Below are positions 1-8,330 of a DNA stretch of 64,000 nucleotides, piece by piece; positions within the stretch are counted from its first letter, which is position 1; each line of letters begins with the position of its first letter. The notes under the pieces were generated by a model, which did no database searches, had not been told where the DNA came from, and saw only the letters and a list, made by a program, of their open reading frames with translations. Position numbers and translations under genes: made by a program. Origin of the DNA: a virus; IMG/VR virus record IMGVR_UViG_3300037883_000122, positions 1 through 64,000 of that record. One strand, given 5' to 3'.

Positions 1-1910
1 ATCGAGGCGACCATTTCGCGCGACCAGTTCATGATGTCGTTCGAGCGGGTGCTGATGTTCGGCACGCCATTCGTATCGAGGAACACGTTCCAGATCGTGC
101 AAGGATACTTCTGACCCAGTCGTGCAGTCCGAGCCCGAGCCTGCTTGTACTCGTGATCCCGGAAGGGCGAGTTCATGAAGACCGAGGTCGAAGCCATGAT
201 CAGCGGCACAGCGGTCGACAAAGAATCGAACGTTGCCACAAGCGGGTTCAAGTCTTCGTCCTTGGCGAAGCGATCGATGATCGACTTCAGGTCCTTGTTG
301 GTGTCACCGTAGACGAGTAGCGGCTGGTAGCCTTCTTCCTGCAGATACTGGTCACAGCGTTTCACCACTTGCACGTACGACGTGAAGATCACCGTCTTCG
401 ACAGCGAGGCGTCGATCAGCTTAGGCAGACCCACGTACGGCACCATGTCGACGTGACACTGTGCGCGCAGCTTACCCAGCACGCGGCCGAGTGCCTCACC
501 CTGCACCTTCAGGTCCACGTACTTCACCACGGACCGTGCATCCAGGAACGCCACTTTCAGCTCCCGTGGAAGCGTCGGCGCGATTCTGGACTTCTCGTAG
601 TGATTACACCACGCCACCATGTCCTTCATGGTCTTCGGGTCGTAGCCTTGACGAATCGTCGAGATATAACCCTGGTACTTCTTGAAGGCGATGACGTCTT
701 GGCCACCATGCAAGGTCTTCTGGAAGATGCTGAGCGCGTAGAAGTACGTCTTCTCGAACTCCTTGAAGTTCGCCTTGTAGAACGCCATGCGCTCTTCAAT
801 GAACTTACGCATCACGTCCTTGACGTTATCCAACGTGTAAGCTTCCCCGTTGGGCATCTTGATGTCCAGGCGCGGCTCAGCAGGCTCCATGTCCTTGACT
901 GCATCCACCTTGTACATCATCAGACCCAGGCGGTTACGCAGGATGTCGTTCGCCCGGCTCGAGTTCTTACCGAAGATTTCCTGGAAGCGCATGCGGGCAT
1001 CTTCGTCGAAGTCATCACACAGCACCGTGAGAATCGGAATCGCTTCGTTGCCGATCGCTTTAAGCGGTGTGCCCGACATCGGCAGTGTGTGCTGGCAGTT
1101 AATCGTACGGCACAGATCGATCCACAGCCCGGTACGCAGGCTCCCCAGGTCATTCAGGTTGTGGGATTCATCCACGACGATGAACGGCTTACGCATGCCG
1201 TTCTTGTTAGCCTTGAGGAACTCGGTTGCCCGCGCCAGTTGTTCGTAATGGAACACGTAGTGCTTGTAGCCCCACACGAGTGGCTTGTTCGAGGTCGAGG
1301 TCCAGAACGTGTGATCCTGCGGCTTCTTGAAGATGGTACTGAGCGTCTTGCTCCAGACTTCATCAACCGAGTTCTTCGGCACGATGTAGATCTGCACATC
1401 CGCATTCAGTGTCACGCCCAGTGCGATCGAGTTGATCGTCTTACCCGAGCCCGGTGACGCTGCCAAGACGTAGCCCTTCAGGCGCATCCTGGGAACCATC
1501 TTGTTGTAGATCTCCAGGAACGTCTGTTGGTGCGGCAGTAGCGTCAGGTTCAGCTGGTTCAGCGCACCAAAGTCGAGAATCTCGTGATGCTCGTCACTGA
1601 TCGTGTCTTTCAACCAGGTATTCTCGTACATCAGGTCGATGACCTTTTGCAGTGCCCGGTTGTTGTAGTTGCGGCTACGCTGTGCCAGGATCGTCTTCAG
1701 TGTGTAGGCGATGTCCGGGGCAAAGAACGGGTTGAATGCCACGCTCGACTTGTTCATTTGCGTGAACATGAAGTTCGTGATCTTGCTTGTCGACCAGATC
1801 TTCACGATGTCGCGCGCCACCACGTCGGCAGGCAAGCCTTCGACATGGATGAGCTTGGCGTCTTGGGTAACATCGATCTTGCCGATCAGACGCTTCAGGC
1901 CTGAAAACAT
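1..1910 (-). CDS. SNF2-like superfamily 2 helicase (C-terminus beyond window)
   Basis: At least 636 residues are present; the gene runs off the left edge, so the C-terminus is missing. The start ATG at 1910 follows an AGAGGA ribosome binding site. Visible motifs in order: LLPHQ just before the ATPase core (about residue 125), Walker A SPGSGKT (about 152-158), DESH box (about 247-250), motif III MSGTP (about 278-282), and near the end of the visible part a motif VI QARARTARLGQ. The QxxxRxxRxGQ form is typical of SNF2 proteins. Such enzymes translocate on duplex DNA using ATP and remodel DNA or protein-DNA complexes; the target here is unknown. It lies downstream of the replicative-type helicase on the same strand, fitting a replication or recombination role. 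Confidence 0.85.
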   Translation of the reverse strand, partial: MFSGLKRLIGKIDVTQDAKLIHVEGLPADVVARDIVKIWSTSKITNFMFTQMNKSSVAFNPFFAPDIAYTLKTILAQRSRNYNNRALQKVIDLMYENTWLKDTISDEHHEILDFGALNQLNLTLLPHQQTFLEIYNKMVPRMRLKGYVLAASPGSGKTINSIALGVTLNADVQIYIVPKNSVDEVWSKTLSTIFKKPQDHTFWTSTSNKPLVWGYKHYVFHYEQLARATEFLKANKNGMRKPFIVVDESHNLNDLGSLRTGLWIDLCRTINCQHTLPMSGTPLKAIGNEAIPILTVLCDDFDEDARMRFQEIFGKNSSRANDILRNRLGLMMYKVDAVKDMEPAEPRLDIKMPNGEAYTLDNVKDVMRKFIEERMAFYKANFKEFEKTYFYALSIFQKTLHGGQDVIAFKKYQGYISTIRQGYDPKTMKDMVAWCNHYEKSRIAPTLPRELKVAFLDARSVVKYVDLKVQGEALGRVLGKLRAQCHVDMVPYVGLPKLIDASLSKTVIFTSYVQVVKRCDQYLQEEGYQPLLVYGDTNKDLKSIIDRFAKDEDLNPLVATFDSLSTAVPLIMASTSVFMNSPFRDHEYKQARARTARLGQKYPCTIWNVFLDTNGVPNISTRSNDIMNWSREMVAS

Positions 1911-1980
1911 GGGGTCCTCTGCGATTTATTAGTAAGGGCCAAAATTGGATTCATAACTATTTCGGCGCTTTGTTTTGTAA

Positions 1981-2023
1981 TACGGCATAAAGGCCAGCAA
2001 CACCTGGGTTGGTCAGACCCAGG
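1981..2023 (-). terminator. Hairpin terminator after the DnaB-like helicase gene
   Basis: On the minus strand a 7-bp stem CCTGGGT/ACCCAGG (2003-2023) lies just past the stop of the helicase gene. It is followed about 14 bases later by TTTATGCCGT, the tail that recurs after other hairpins in this window. The rest of the 146-base gap to the next gene shows nothing else clear. Confidence 0.5.
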
Positions 2024-2056
2024 CGTCACCGGCAGGCACTACAGGGGAACGGGAAA

Positions 2057-3664
2057 TTACAGTTGAAGAGGATCGTCAAGTGCTGCGAACCACGGCGTTT
2101 CGTCAGTACTGCCAATCGGACCACCACCAACCTTACGGCGAGTCGTGTCCGGACCATTGACGTCGTCCAGGATGCCCCCAATCGGTTGGAAAGGTAGCAC
2201 GCAATACTGGTCGACCAACGGTGTCTGTCCCACAATCCGGTGCTTACCGCGCTGCACCGTCAACCATGACTGACCATTGACGATTTCGATGTGGATGTAC
2301 AACTCCAAGTCGACTTCCTGGTCAATCTGTCGCGACCCGGCGTAGTAGCCCTTGTTCGCGATTTCCTTCACGAAGTCCATCTTGCCATCACGCACCAACT
2401 GCTTGGCTTCAGTCGAGAGCTGGTGTGGTGTGATGAACGTGATCTTGCGCGGGTTGGTGAAGTTACGCATGCGGCGGAACATGTCACGCACATCGTGACC
2501 GGCCGGACCCTGCGAGCAACCCGTGGTCGGTACCATGTAGAGGTAGTCGACGATCAGCGCATGGATTTCGTAACCATCGGCTTCGAACTCGATCAGCTTG
2601 TTGCAGATGTCCATGTACGACCACTTGGTCGGGTCCACCCGCAGCATCTCGATGTGATAGCCGTTGACGCCCATCTTCTCCTTCACGTACGCTGCGATCT
2701 CCTGCGGATCTGCACCTTCCAGTTCCTTGTCGGTCACAGCCACGCCCGTCTCGTTTTCCTTCAGAGACGTGTAGAGGAAACGCATGTTGTTGTTGATGTC
2801 GTCTTCAAACGAAATCCGCAACAGCAGAGGTTTCTTCGTGGGGTCGATCATTTCCGGCACATTGTAGAGTGCCAGGTGTTTAAAGATCGACAGCGTAAAG
2901 CCCGTCTTGTACTTGTGCTGCAGTGCGCCGATGACGACCTGCTCGCCTCGACGGAAGCCACCGCGCAGCATCCGGTTGATACCTTGCCAGCCGGTACGCA
3001 GGATCGAGTTGCCGTTGGACTCCTGCTGAATGTCCTTGAACACCTCGGCCATGCTATCGAGATTGCTGAAGGACACGTGCGAGACAATCGCTGGGTCCTT
3101 GGTCACCGCGTCTTGCTGGTACGGCTCGAGCTCTGCACAGACTTCCGCCACGAACTGTTTCATGTCCGTGATGGATTCGCGGTTGAACTTCACCGCAACG
3201 CCTGCCTTGTGCAAGATCTCCTTGACCTTTTCCTCACGGAAGTAATTCTGCAGCGTGCGCCGAATGTTCAAGCAGGTGCGCTTCAGGGAGTTCTCGACGA
3301 GATCACCCGTGACACCTTGTTCGAACGCTTCGTAAAGCGCCTGGTCTTCCCCGCAGACCACCTTCATGCGCTGCATGACCTCCATCGGCTCGTAGACGTG
3401 ATCCTGAGGTGTGTCACACATGGCCAGCGCCGTGCTCTTCAAACCAGCCAGGATTTCCGTTTCCGGGTCGAGGGTCAACTGCTGCTCTGGTAGCTTGATC
3501 GTCGACACGATGTTACGCACCAGATTCGAGGAGCGCTCCATGGTCGGCGGCAGCTGACTTTCACGATAGAGCAGGGTGATCGCGTTCACCAAAAGAAGTC
3601 GGTTATTCATTTCTGCAGCGGTTGATTGATGTTGTTCTCGAGACTTACCCCGTGCTACACACAT
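2057..3664 (-). CDS. DnaB-like replicative DNA helicase
   Basis: Up to 535 aa. The C-terminal half has a RecA/DnaB-type core: GWQGINRMLRGG before the ATPase fold, a divergent Walker A GALQHKYKTG (246-255, keeping K253-T254), a Walker B strand ALIVDYLYMVP (about 369-379), a PHQLS segment matching the DnaB H3 region (about 413-417) and QRGKHR matching the H4 region. Such helicases form hexamers that unwind DNA at the phage replication fork. The N-terminal ~220 aa are helical and not recognised. The start is uncertain: ATG 3664 has only a weak site, and the ATG at 3610 (Met19, MNNRLLLVN) looks like a more natural protein start. A hairpin separates it from the SNF2-like helicase downstream. Confidence 0.75.
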   Translation of the reverse strand: MCVARGKSREQHQSTAAEMNNRLLLVNAITLLYRESQLPPTMERSSNLVRNIVSTIKLPEQQLTLDPETEILAGLKSTALAMCDTPQDHVYEPMEVMQRMKVVCGEDQALYEAFEQGVTGDLVENSLKRTCLNIRRTLQNYFREEKVKEILHKAGVAVKFNRESITDMKQFVAEVCAELEPYQQDAVTKDPAIVSHVSFSNLDSMAEVFKDIQQESNGNSILRTGWQGINRMLRGGFRRGEQVVIGALQHKYKTGFTLSIFKHLALYNVPEMIDPTKKPLLLRISFEDDINNNMRFLYTSLKENETGVAVTDKELEGADPQEIAAYVKEKMGVNGYHIEMLRVDPTKWSYMDICNKLIEFEADGYEIHALIVDYLYMVPTTGCSQGPAGHDVRDMFRRMRNFTNPRKITFITPHQLSTEAKQLVRDGKMDFVKEIANKGYYAGSRQIDQEVDLELYIHIEIVNGQSWLTVQRGKHRIVGQTPLVDQYCVLPFQPIGGILDDVNGPDTTRRKVGGGPIGSTDETPWFAALDDPLQL

Positions 3665-3825
3665 TCATCTCTATGAAAATGATTATGTTGTGGAAGAACG
3701 ACTGATCTCGAGCAATGGATTCTTGCGTATGCCTGTTTGTTTGCAGGGCTCTTTTGGTCCCCTGTACATACTCTAGGCAAACGGCAACAAAATTAACACT
3801 GACACCCATACCGGGAGTGGATACC

Positions 3826-4395
3826 GTGGCAGAGAAGAAGATTGTGGTGATCCCCTTCTGGATCGCCGACACGGTTCATCGGAACAAGATGAGCCTGGCA
3901 GATGTGTTGGATTTCGAGAAGATCCGACGCTTCTGCTCACCGGCCGATCTGGCTGGATTTGCTGCTGTGCAGGATTGTGCTACTAATCTTGTAGGCGGTG
4001 ATACACACGCAGGGTCCTGGAGTCTATACCAGGTTTGGCATGAATCACTTCGTACGGAGGATGGAAAGAGCCTATTGGCGAACACGGTAAATCCGCTGAC
4101 ATTCGACGAATCGTTCGTCAAGGACGCGAAAGATCGCTTGTTTGGCGAAGACAGTCGAAACGAGCGCTATAGCGAACCTTTTCATTACTATGACATAGCA
4201 CCTGCCGTTGGCGCGATGGTCATTAGTCCGGGCTTCTATACAGCAATGGCGCCGGAAGAGCTTCATCTCCACACGGTGGAGGCGATTCTGAAAGCATTGT
4301 ATGTGTACGCACCGCTCGACGAGGTGGCTCGATCACCTTGGTTTCGGCGCTGGCTTGAGCTGCTTTCCAAAAAGAAAGTAGCAGTTCCGGCATAA
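3826..4395 (+). CDS. Hypothetical protein, 189 aa
   Basis: I chose the GTG at 3826 (VAEKKIVVIP) because GGGAG sits eight bases upstream; the frame stays open further upstream to 3715 but that part is Cys-rich and atypical. The protein is soluble-looking with mixed alpha/beta content, no membrane segment and no motif I recognise. It lies alone between the divergent helicase gene and the capsid gene, so the roughly 160 bases before it probably hold promoters for both directions. Function unknown. Confidence 0.6.
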   Translation: MAEKKIVVIPFWIADTVHRNKMSLADVLDFEKIRRFCSPADLAGFAAVQDCATNLVGGDTHAGSWSLYQVWHESLRTEDGKSLLANTVNPLTFDESFVKDAKDRLFGEDSRNERYSEPFHYYDIAPAVGAMVISPGFYTAMAPEELHLHTVEAILKALYVYAPLDEVARSPWFRRWLELLSKKKVAVPA

Positions 4396-4443
4396 GCGTC
4401 ACAAGCCCCAATAGCAACTTCGTTTAAACTCAAGGGATAGAAA

Positions 4444-6645
4444 ATGTCCAAATTGTATCAAATCGGCAACGGTGGTCAGGACGGTACGATCAACTCGCTG
4501 GTCGCCAAGGTTCAAGGTCACTTCAACCGCGGCCCCGCCGTCGACAAGACCCTCGCTTCGCGCGTCGTCGCGATGGAATCGTTCAGCGACGGCGATGTCC
4601 GTACGCAAGAACTCGACACCTCGATCAAGGGCCTGAAGGCTGCCCTCGAAGGCATCAGCTCGACGTTCGCATCGGAAATGAACCAGAACGACGGCATCGT
4701 CGCTGGCAAGCACACGGCTGCTCAGAAGCAAGCTGGTCTCGTCGCTGCGATCGTCGCAGGCGACATGAAGGGCTTCCTGTCGGCGCCGGTCAGCCGCAAG
4801 ATGTCGCTGGAAGGCTACACCTTCATCCCGGCAGTGGGCAACGGTGCGATGGACAAGCGTCAGTCGAAGGCTCTCGAAGCTTACGACGAACGCGAAACGA
4901 AGGCTGCGACCGTGTACTCGGTGGCGTACAACCTCCAGGCTGCTCGCCAGGACGAATTCGGTGAAGCGTTCTTCCCGACCGTCGTCGTGACGCCGGACCA
5001 GTACGGCTACACCGTCTCGATCCGCCTCGTGCAAGTGTACGACGAAGTTCGCCGCACCATCGACGGCGCGGTCAGCAAGAACTTCGGCAAGAAGAACATC
5101 ATCCAGGCATTGATCGACCCGACGATCCTGCGCAACGACCTGTCGAAGATCATCCCGGTCTTCCGTCCGGAAGCTGCTGCAAACTTCGTGTCGCCGACCC
5201 TGGTTCCGACGCAAACGATCGACCACGAAGGCATCTCGGTCGCGACCGGCCCGCTGGCGATCAACAAGCAGTTCTCGCTGCTCGGCATCTCGCAAACCGA
5301 CGCGCTGCTCGAAACCGGCATGCTGGATTCGACCGACGCGATCGACCCGGCTATCAAGCTGTCGGCTCTGTACCTCCAGGTCGGCACGGGCGGCTCGGCT
5401 GAAGTGATCAAGTTCAAGTCGGTGGCCAACATGCAATCGGGTACCTTCACGTACTCGGTGCAGAACAACTACCGCCTGATGTCGCTGAACTTCATCAGCA
5501 ACGCGCTGGTGATCAACAAGAACACGACGAAGGCCGACGGTACGGCTTCGACGGCTCTGGCGTCGATCGTCACGGGCAACTACGAAGTCAAGTTGTCGAT
5601 GCAAGTGTTCGGTACGGTCAACCTGGAACTGGCAGACACGCAACTGTCCGCTGGCGCTGTGTCGATCTACGAAGTGCGTGACGAAGACGGCAACCTGGTC
5701 GACACGACCACGGGTCCGGGTGCAACGATCGCGACGGCTCTGGCCAACGCGCAAGTCATCGGTTACGACCTCGACGCACGTCGCACGAACACGAACCGTC
5801 GTGAACGTGGTCAGCTGCTCGACCTGACGTTCTACAACATGGTTTACGGCGTGCCGCTCCTGTCGCCGATCACGATTCCGCGTCCGCTGACCCTGGGTGA
5901 CCAGAACGATGCGTCGGACCTGGCTGCGCTGATCACGGCAACGCACATCCGTACGTCGAACGCTGCAGTTGCGAAGCTGCTCGAGGCAGAAGGCGCGCTG
6001 AAGGAACTCGTCACCAGCAATGGCGGCCTGTACCAAGGCGATCCGGAAATCCTCGGCGTGGCACGTTTCCTCGTGACGCCGTTCTACGAGAACCAGCAGT
6101 ACAGCGCACCGGCTGTGGTGGACTCGATCAAGTCGCACGAACGTGCGGCCGACATCCAGGCTTCCCTGGTCAACCTGCTGCGCGACATGGTTTATCGCAT
6201 GTACCGCGACTCGGGCTTCAAGGCTGCTGCTGACGCGCTGGCTGGTGGCGTCGCTGCTACGCCGACCGTGATCATCGGTACCGATCCGGTCATCGCACGT
6301 TACCTGCAAGTGACGGGCGACTTCCGCACGCTGGGCAATGACTTCAACGTCAAGATCGTCTCGACGCTGAACATCAACATGCGTGGCAAGATCCGCTTCT
6401 CGTTCGGCGAGTTCGGTGAAGGCAAGGAAGGCGTGCCGAACCCGATGCACTTCGGCAACATGGCATGGAAGCCGGAACTGACGTTGATTCTCCCGCTGCA
6501 TCGCAATGGCGCGAACAGCAAGGAAATCACCGTGCAGCCTGCGTTCCTGCACGTGGTGAACCTCCCGATCATGGGCTCGATCGATGTCTCCGGCATCGAA
6601 CAAGTCGTGACCGCGAAGGTCGCAGTCAACATGCACTCGGTCTGA
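4444..6645 (+). CDS. Major capsid protein
   Basis: The 733-aa length matches the phiKZ-type major capsid protein (747 aa for gp120, from memory). The segment EAFFPTVVVTPDQ (about 174-186) and the alternating strand-rich middle and C-terminal parts look like a large HK97-fold capsid subunit. Codon use is strongly biased to a few codons (TCG, GGC, CTG, AAC), as expected for the most abundant protein. It has its own ribosome site (AAGGGATAG) and a strong terminator at 6735. The acidic, helical N-terminus (1-110) may be a cleaved propeptide; I see no decisive protease site. Residues 265-306 and 381-450 have a paralogue in the gene at 12714. The next large gene downstream is an RNA polymerase beta subunit, the same order I recall around gp120-gp123 of phiKZ. 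Confidence 0.8.
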   Translation: MSKLYQIGNGGQDGTINSLVAKVQGHFNRGPAVDKTLASRVVAMESFSDGDVRTQELDTSIKGLKAALEGISSTFASEMNQNDGIVAGKHTAAQKQAGLVAAIVAGDMKGFLSAPVSRKMSLEGYTFIPAVGNGAMDKRQSKALEAYDERETKAATVYSVAYNLQAARQDEFGEAFFPTVVVTPDQYGYTVSIRLVQVYDEVRRTIDGAVSKNFGKKNIIQALIDPTILRNDLSKIIPVFRPEAAANFVSPTLVPTQTIDHEGISVATGPLAINKQFSLLGISQTDALLETGMLDSTDAIDPAIKLSALYLQVGTGGSAEVIKFKSVANMQSGTFTYSVQNNYRLMSLNFISNALVINKNTTKADGTASTALASIVTGNYEVKLSMQVFGTVNLELADTQLSAGAVSIYEVRDEDGNLVDTTTGPGATIATALANAQVIGYDLDARRTNTNRRERGQLLDLTFYNMVYGVPLLSPITIPRPLTLGDQNDASDLAALITATHIRTSNAAVAKLLEAEGALKELVTSNGGLYQGDPEILGVARFLVTPFYENQQYSAPAVVDSIKSHERAADIQASLVNLLRDMVYRMYRDSGFKAAADALAGGVAATPTVIIGTDPVIARYLQVTGDFRTLGNDFNVKIVSTLNINMRGKIRFSFGEFGEGKEGVPNPMHFGNMAWKPELTLILPLHRNGANSKEITVQPAFLHVVNLPIMGSIDVSGIEQVVTAKVAVNMHSV

Positions 6646-6734
6646 AGGACCCGCTTGGTAGAAGTAACTGACCTGGATGGATTTAACGTCTATCCAGGTT
6701 AACCCGTTGCCAAGGGTGCAGCTGTTGGGGCTGG

Positions 6735-6768
6735 GGCTCCTCCTGGGGAAACCTGGGAGGAGCCTTTT
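6735..6768 (+). terminator. Terminator of the major capsid gene
   Basis: GGCTCCTCC pairs with GGAGGAGCC (6735-6764) around a short G-rich loop, followed by only four T and then ATGCCGTC. A separate 8-bp dyad ACCTGGAT/ATCCAGGT lies just upstream (about 6671-6701), between the stop codon and this stem. Confidence 0.8.
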
Positions 6769-6769
6769 A

Positions 6770-6960
6770 TGCCGTCGGTTCAGAAGGTGAGTCGGGCCGA
6801 TCAGAATTGCTGGGAGTGAATTCTTACCTGAGTTTGCTAATGTTTTGAGGAGAACCGGCAACGGAACTTCTTGAAGTGCTTCGGTAGGACGGACGTCGCC
6901 TAACCAGCTTCGTCCGCTCCTCGGTTTATGCCGTTCTTCCGAAACGACATGTGAGAAACT
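6770..6960 (+). ncRNA. Gene-free stretch between two terminators; candidate structured RNA
   Basis: The 460-base gap between capsid and next gene contains no convincing coding frame here. GAGGAG (6847-6852) can pair with CTCCTC (6917-6922), enclosing a hairpin ACTTC-TT-GAAGT (about 6866-6877) and a second GGACG...CGTCC (about 6887-6915). The closing stem is followed by GGTTTATGCCGTT, the same tail seen after the terminators. A second terminator at 6972 would end a transcript begun just after the capsid terminator, giving an RNA of about 200 bases. It does not fold as a tRNA. This is inference from structure and position only. Confidence 0.35.
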
Positions 6961-6971
6961 GCCGTCATAGC

Positions 6972-6994
6972 GCGAGGCCTAGGCCTCGCTTTTA
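6972..6994 (+). terminator. Palindromic terminator
   Basis: GCGAGGCCTAGGCCTCGC (6972-6989) is a perfect 18-base palindrome followed by TTTTATGCC and preceded by GTCATAGC, so TATG/CATA flanks are present on both sides. It closes the gene-free stretch upstream of the early-type promoter. Confidence 0.65.
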
Positions 6995-7023
6995 TGCCCT
7001 TGTATCAAAAGTAGATTCAAACA

Positions 7024-7031
7024 TATATTAC
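7024..7031 (+). promoter_or_regulatory. AT-rich early-type promoter core TATATTAC
   Basis: TATATTAC lies in the context ACATATATTACTAACT, 75 bases before the start of the 391-aa gene and just after a terminator. From memory, phiKZ early promoters used by the virion RNA polymerase have this kind of AT-rich core. The same core and flanks occur once more in the window, at 52324. Confidence 0.6.
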
Positions 7032-7105
7032 TAACTTGCGACAGTATGAAAGAGGCAGTCAGGAAATGAAGTACCTGGCTTAACGTTAGCAGTTGGAGTC
7101 CCAGT

Positions 7106-8281
7106 ATGTCCTATTCACCACCGAACAGTCCTACGTTCTTTGGAGATGTGACGTTGGGCTCAGCAATGGGCGAGGCTTGGAGCGATCCGGTCTTCGCTAC
7201 GTGTAGGGTAAGCTTCATTAATGCGACTACGTTTGCGATCACAGTTGTTCAGCGATCCGGCCTGAAGGTGACGATTCCGCCCAAACAATCGTTCCGTAGT
7301 CGTGACTTCATCATCCGTCAAGAGTTCCAAATCGCGGCAGAAGTAAAAGAAAACGTGAGGGCGGTATTAGATGTAGTCGATGACAGCTCTCCTATAGTGT
7401 TGCAAAGACTCAAAGCAGCGCTTGCTGAGGCCGACAAAACGTTCGGGCTTTATGCCCGAGCAAATTTAATACTGGACCACCCCATCACTTTGGATCAACT
7501 GAAACAGCACGGTCAGAGCGTGTATCACCACGAATCTGATACGTTGGTGTCGATGTTAAACCCTGGGTTCGTACCGTTGCATCCGTACAGCGAACAAGGG
7601 CGCAATGCCAAGATGATGGAGGACACTCCTGTTAAGGTAGGCGGGGATAGTTTCGGCTATTGCGTGGAGATTGTCGATAACACTGGCAGGTTTGGTGATC
7701 GATTTGTCAACATTGCGAACCAGGTGTATCGGATTCGCACGAAACGAGACGTAGCACGACGCGATGGGATCTATATTGGTTCGAGTGACCCCGATGAAGG
7801 CGAGCTCTTCACCGGCAGCTATTCGGTCAACCGGATTCCATTGGACGCACCAGATCACGAGAAGTACGGCGTCTTCAAGACATTCGAAGAAGCCAAGACT
7901 CTGGGCGATCTTAGCCAAGCGCAGAAGCGGCAATTGGCTGACGTTGAGTTTGCGACCACCCATCTGAAGCGGGAGTTGGAACAGGAAAAGCTCCGTCACT
8001 CGCGAGAGATGGCGGGTGTCGAGCACGACCTCAAGCTGTCTGAAGCCAGAGCGAAGGAGGCAGAACTCATTCGGGACCGACGCGAGGCGGAACTGAAGGA
8101 GGAGCGCGCGAGAGCCGAGCATCTGTTGGCAATCGAGCGACTCAGGCTGAAGGACAAGTACGAGGAAAGGTCCCTAGATAGAAAGGACCGCAGTGAGATA
8201 GTAAAAATGTTGCCGACGATCATTGTCGGTATCGGGGCGGCCATCCCGATCATCATGAAGCTCATGAAGCCAAATAGTTGA
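7106..8281 (+). CDS. Coiled-coil protein with C-terminal membrane anchor
   Basis: 391 aa; ATG with GGAG seven bases upstream. Residues about 1-230 are globular and unrecognised. Residues about 255-365 are a highly charged helix rich in E, R, K, A and L that reads as a long coiled coil. The last ~25 residues contain a hydrophobic segment TIIVGIGAAIPIIMKLMK, a single predicted tail anchor, leaving the bulk of the protein in the cytoplasm. It follows the early-type promoter at 7024, so early expression is likely. It is flanked by capsid and RNA polymerase genes, yet an anchored coiled coil is not an obvious virion part. Function unknown. Confidence 0.75.
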   Translation: MSYSPPNSPTFFGDVTLGSAMGEAWSDPVFATCRVSFINATTFAITVVQRSGLKVTIPPKQSFRSRDFIIRQEFQIAAEVKENVRAVLDVVDDSSPIVLQRLKAALAEADKTFGLYARANLILDHPITLDQLKQHGQSVYHHESDTLVSMLNPGFVPLHPYSEQGRNAKMMEDTPVKVGGDSFGYCVEIVDNTGRFGDRFVNIANQVYRIRTKRDVARRDGIYIGSSDPDEGELFTGSYSVNRIPLDAPDHEKYGVFKTFEEAKTLGDLSQAQKRQLADVEFATTHLKRELEQEKLRHSREMAGVEHDLKLSEARAKEAELIRDRREAELKEERARAEHLLAIERLRLKDKYEERSLDRKDRSEIVKMLPTIIVGIGAAIPIIMKLMKPNS

Positions 8282-8330
8282 TTGGAGATGAGGAAGACTG
8301 TGTAGGAACTTTTAGAGTAGACCAAAGGCA

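Noticed and set aside
3715-3825. Longer start for the gene ending at 4395
   Set aside because: The added part is Cys-rich and lacks a ribosome site; GTG 3826 has GGGAG at the right distance.
4399-6861. Very long minus-strand open frame (820 codons) opposite the capsid gene
   Set aside because: Rich in R, H and D with no plausible fold; it is produced by the strong third-position bias of the capsid gene. Similar antisense frames oppose many genes here.
6847-6930. tRNA-like outline in the gap after the capsid gene
   Set aside because: Closing stem and two hairpins are present, but no D-loop or T-loop consensus and no anticodon arm of the right geometry.
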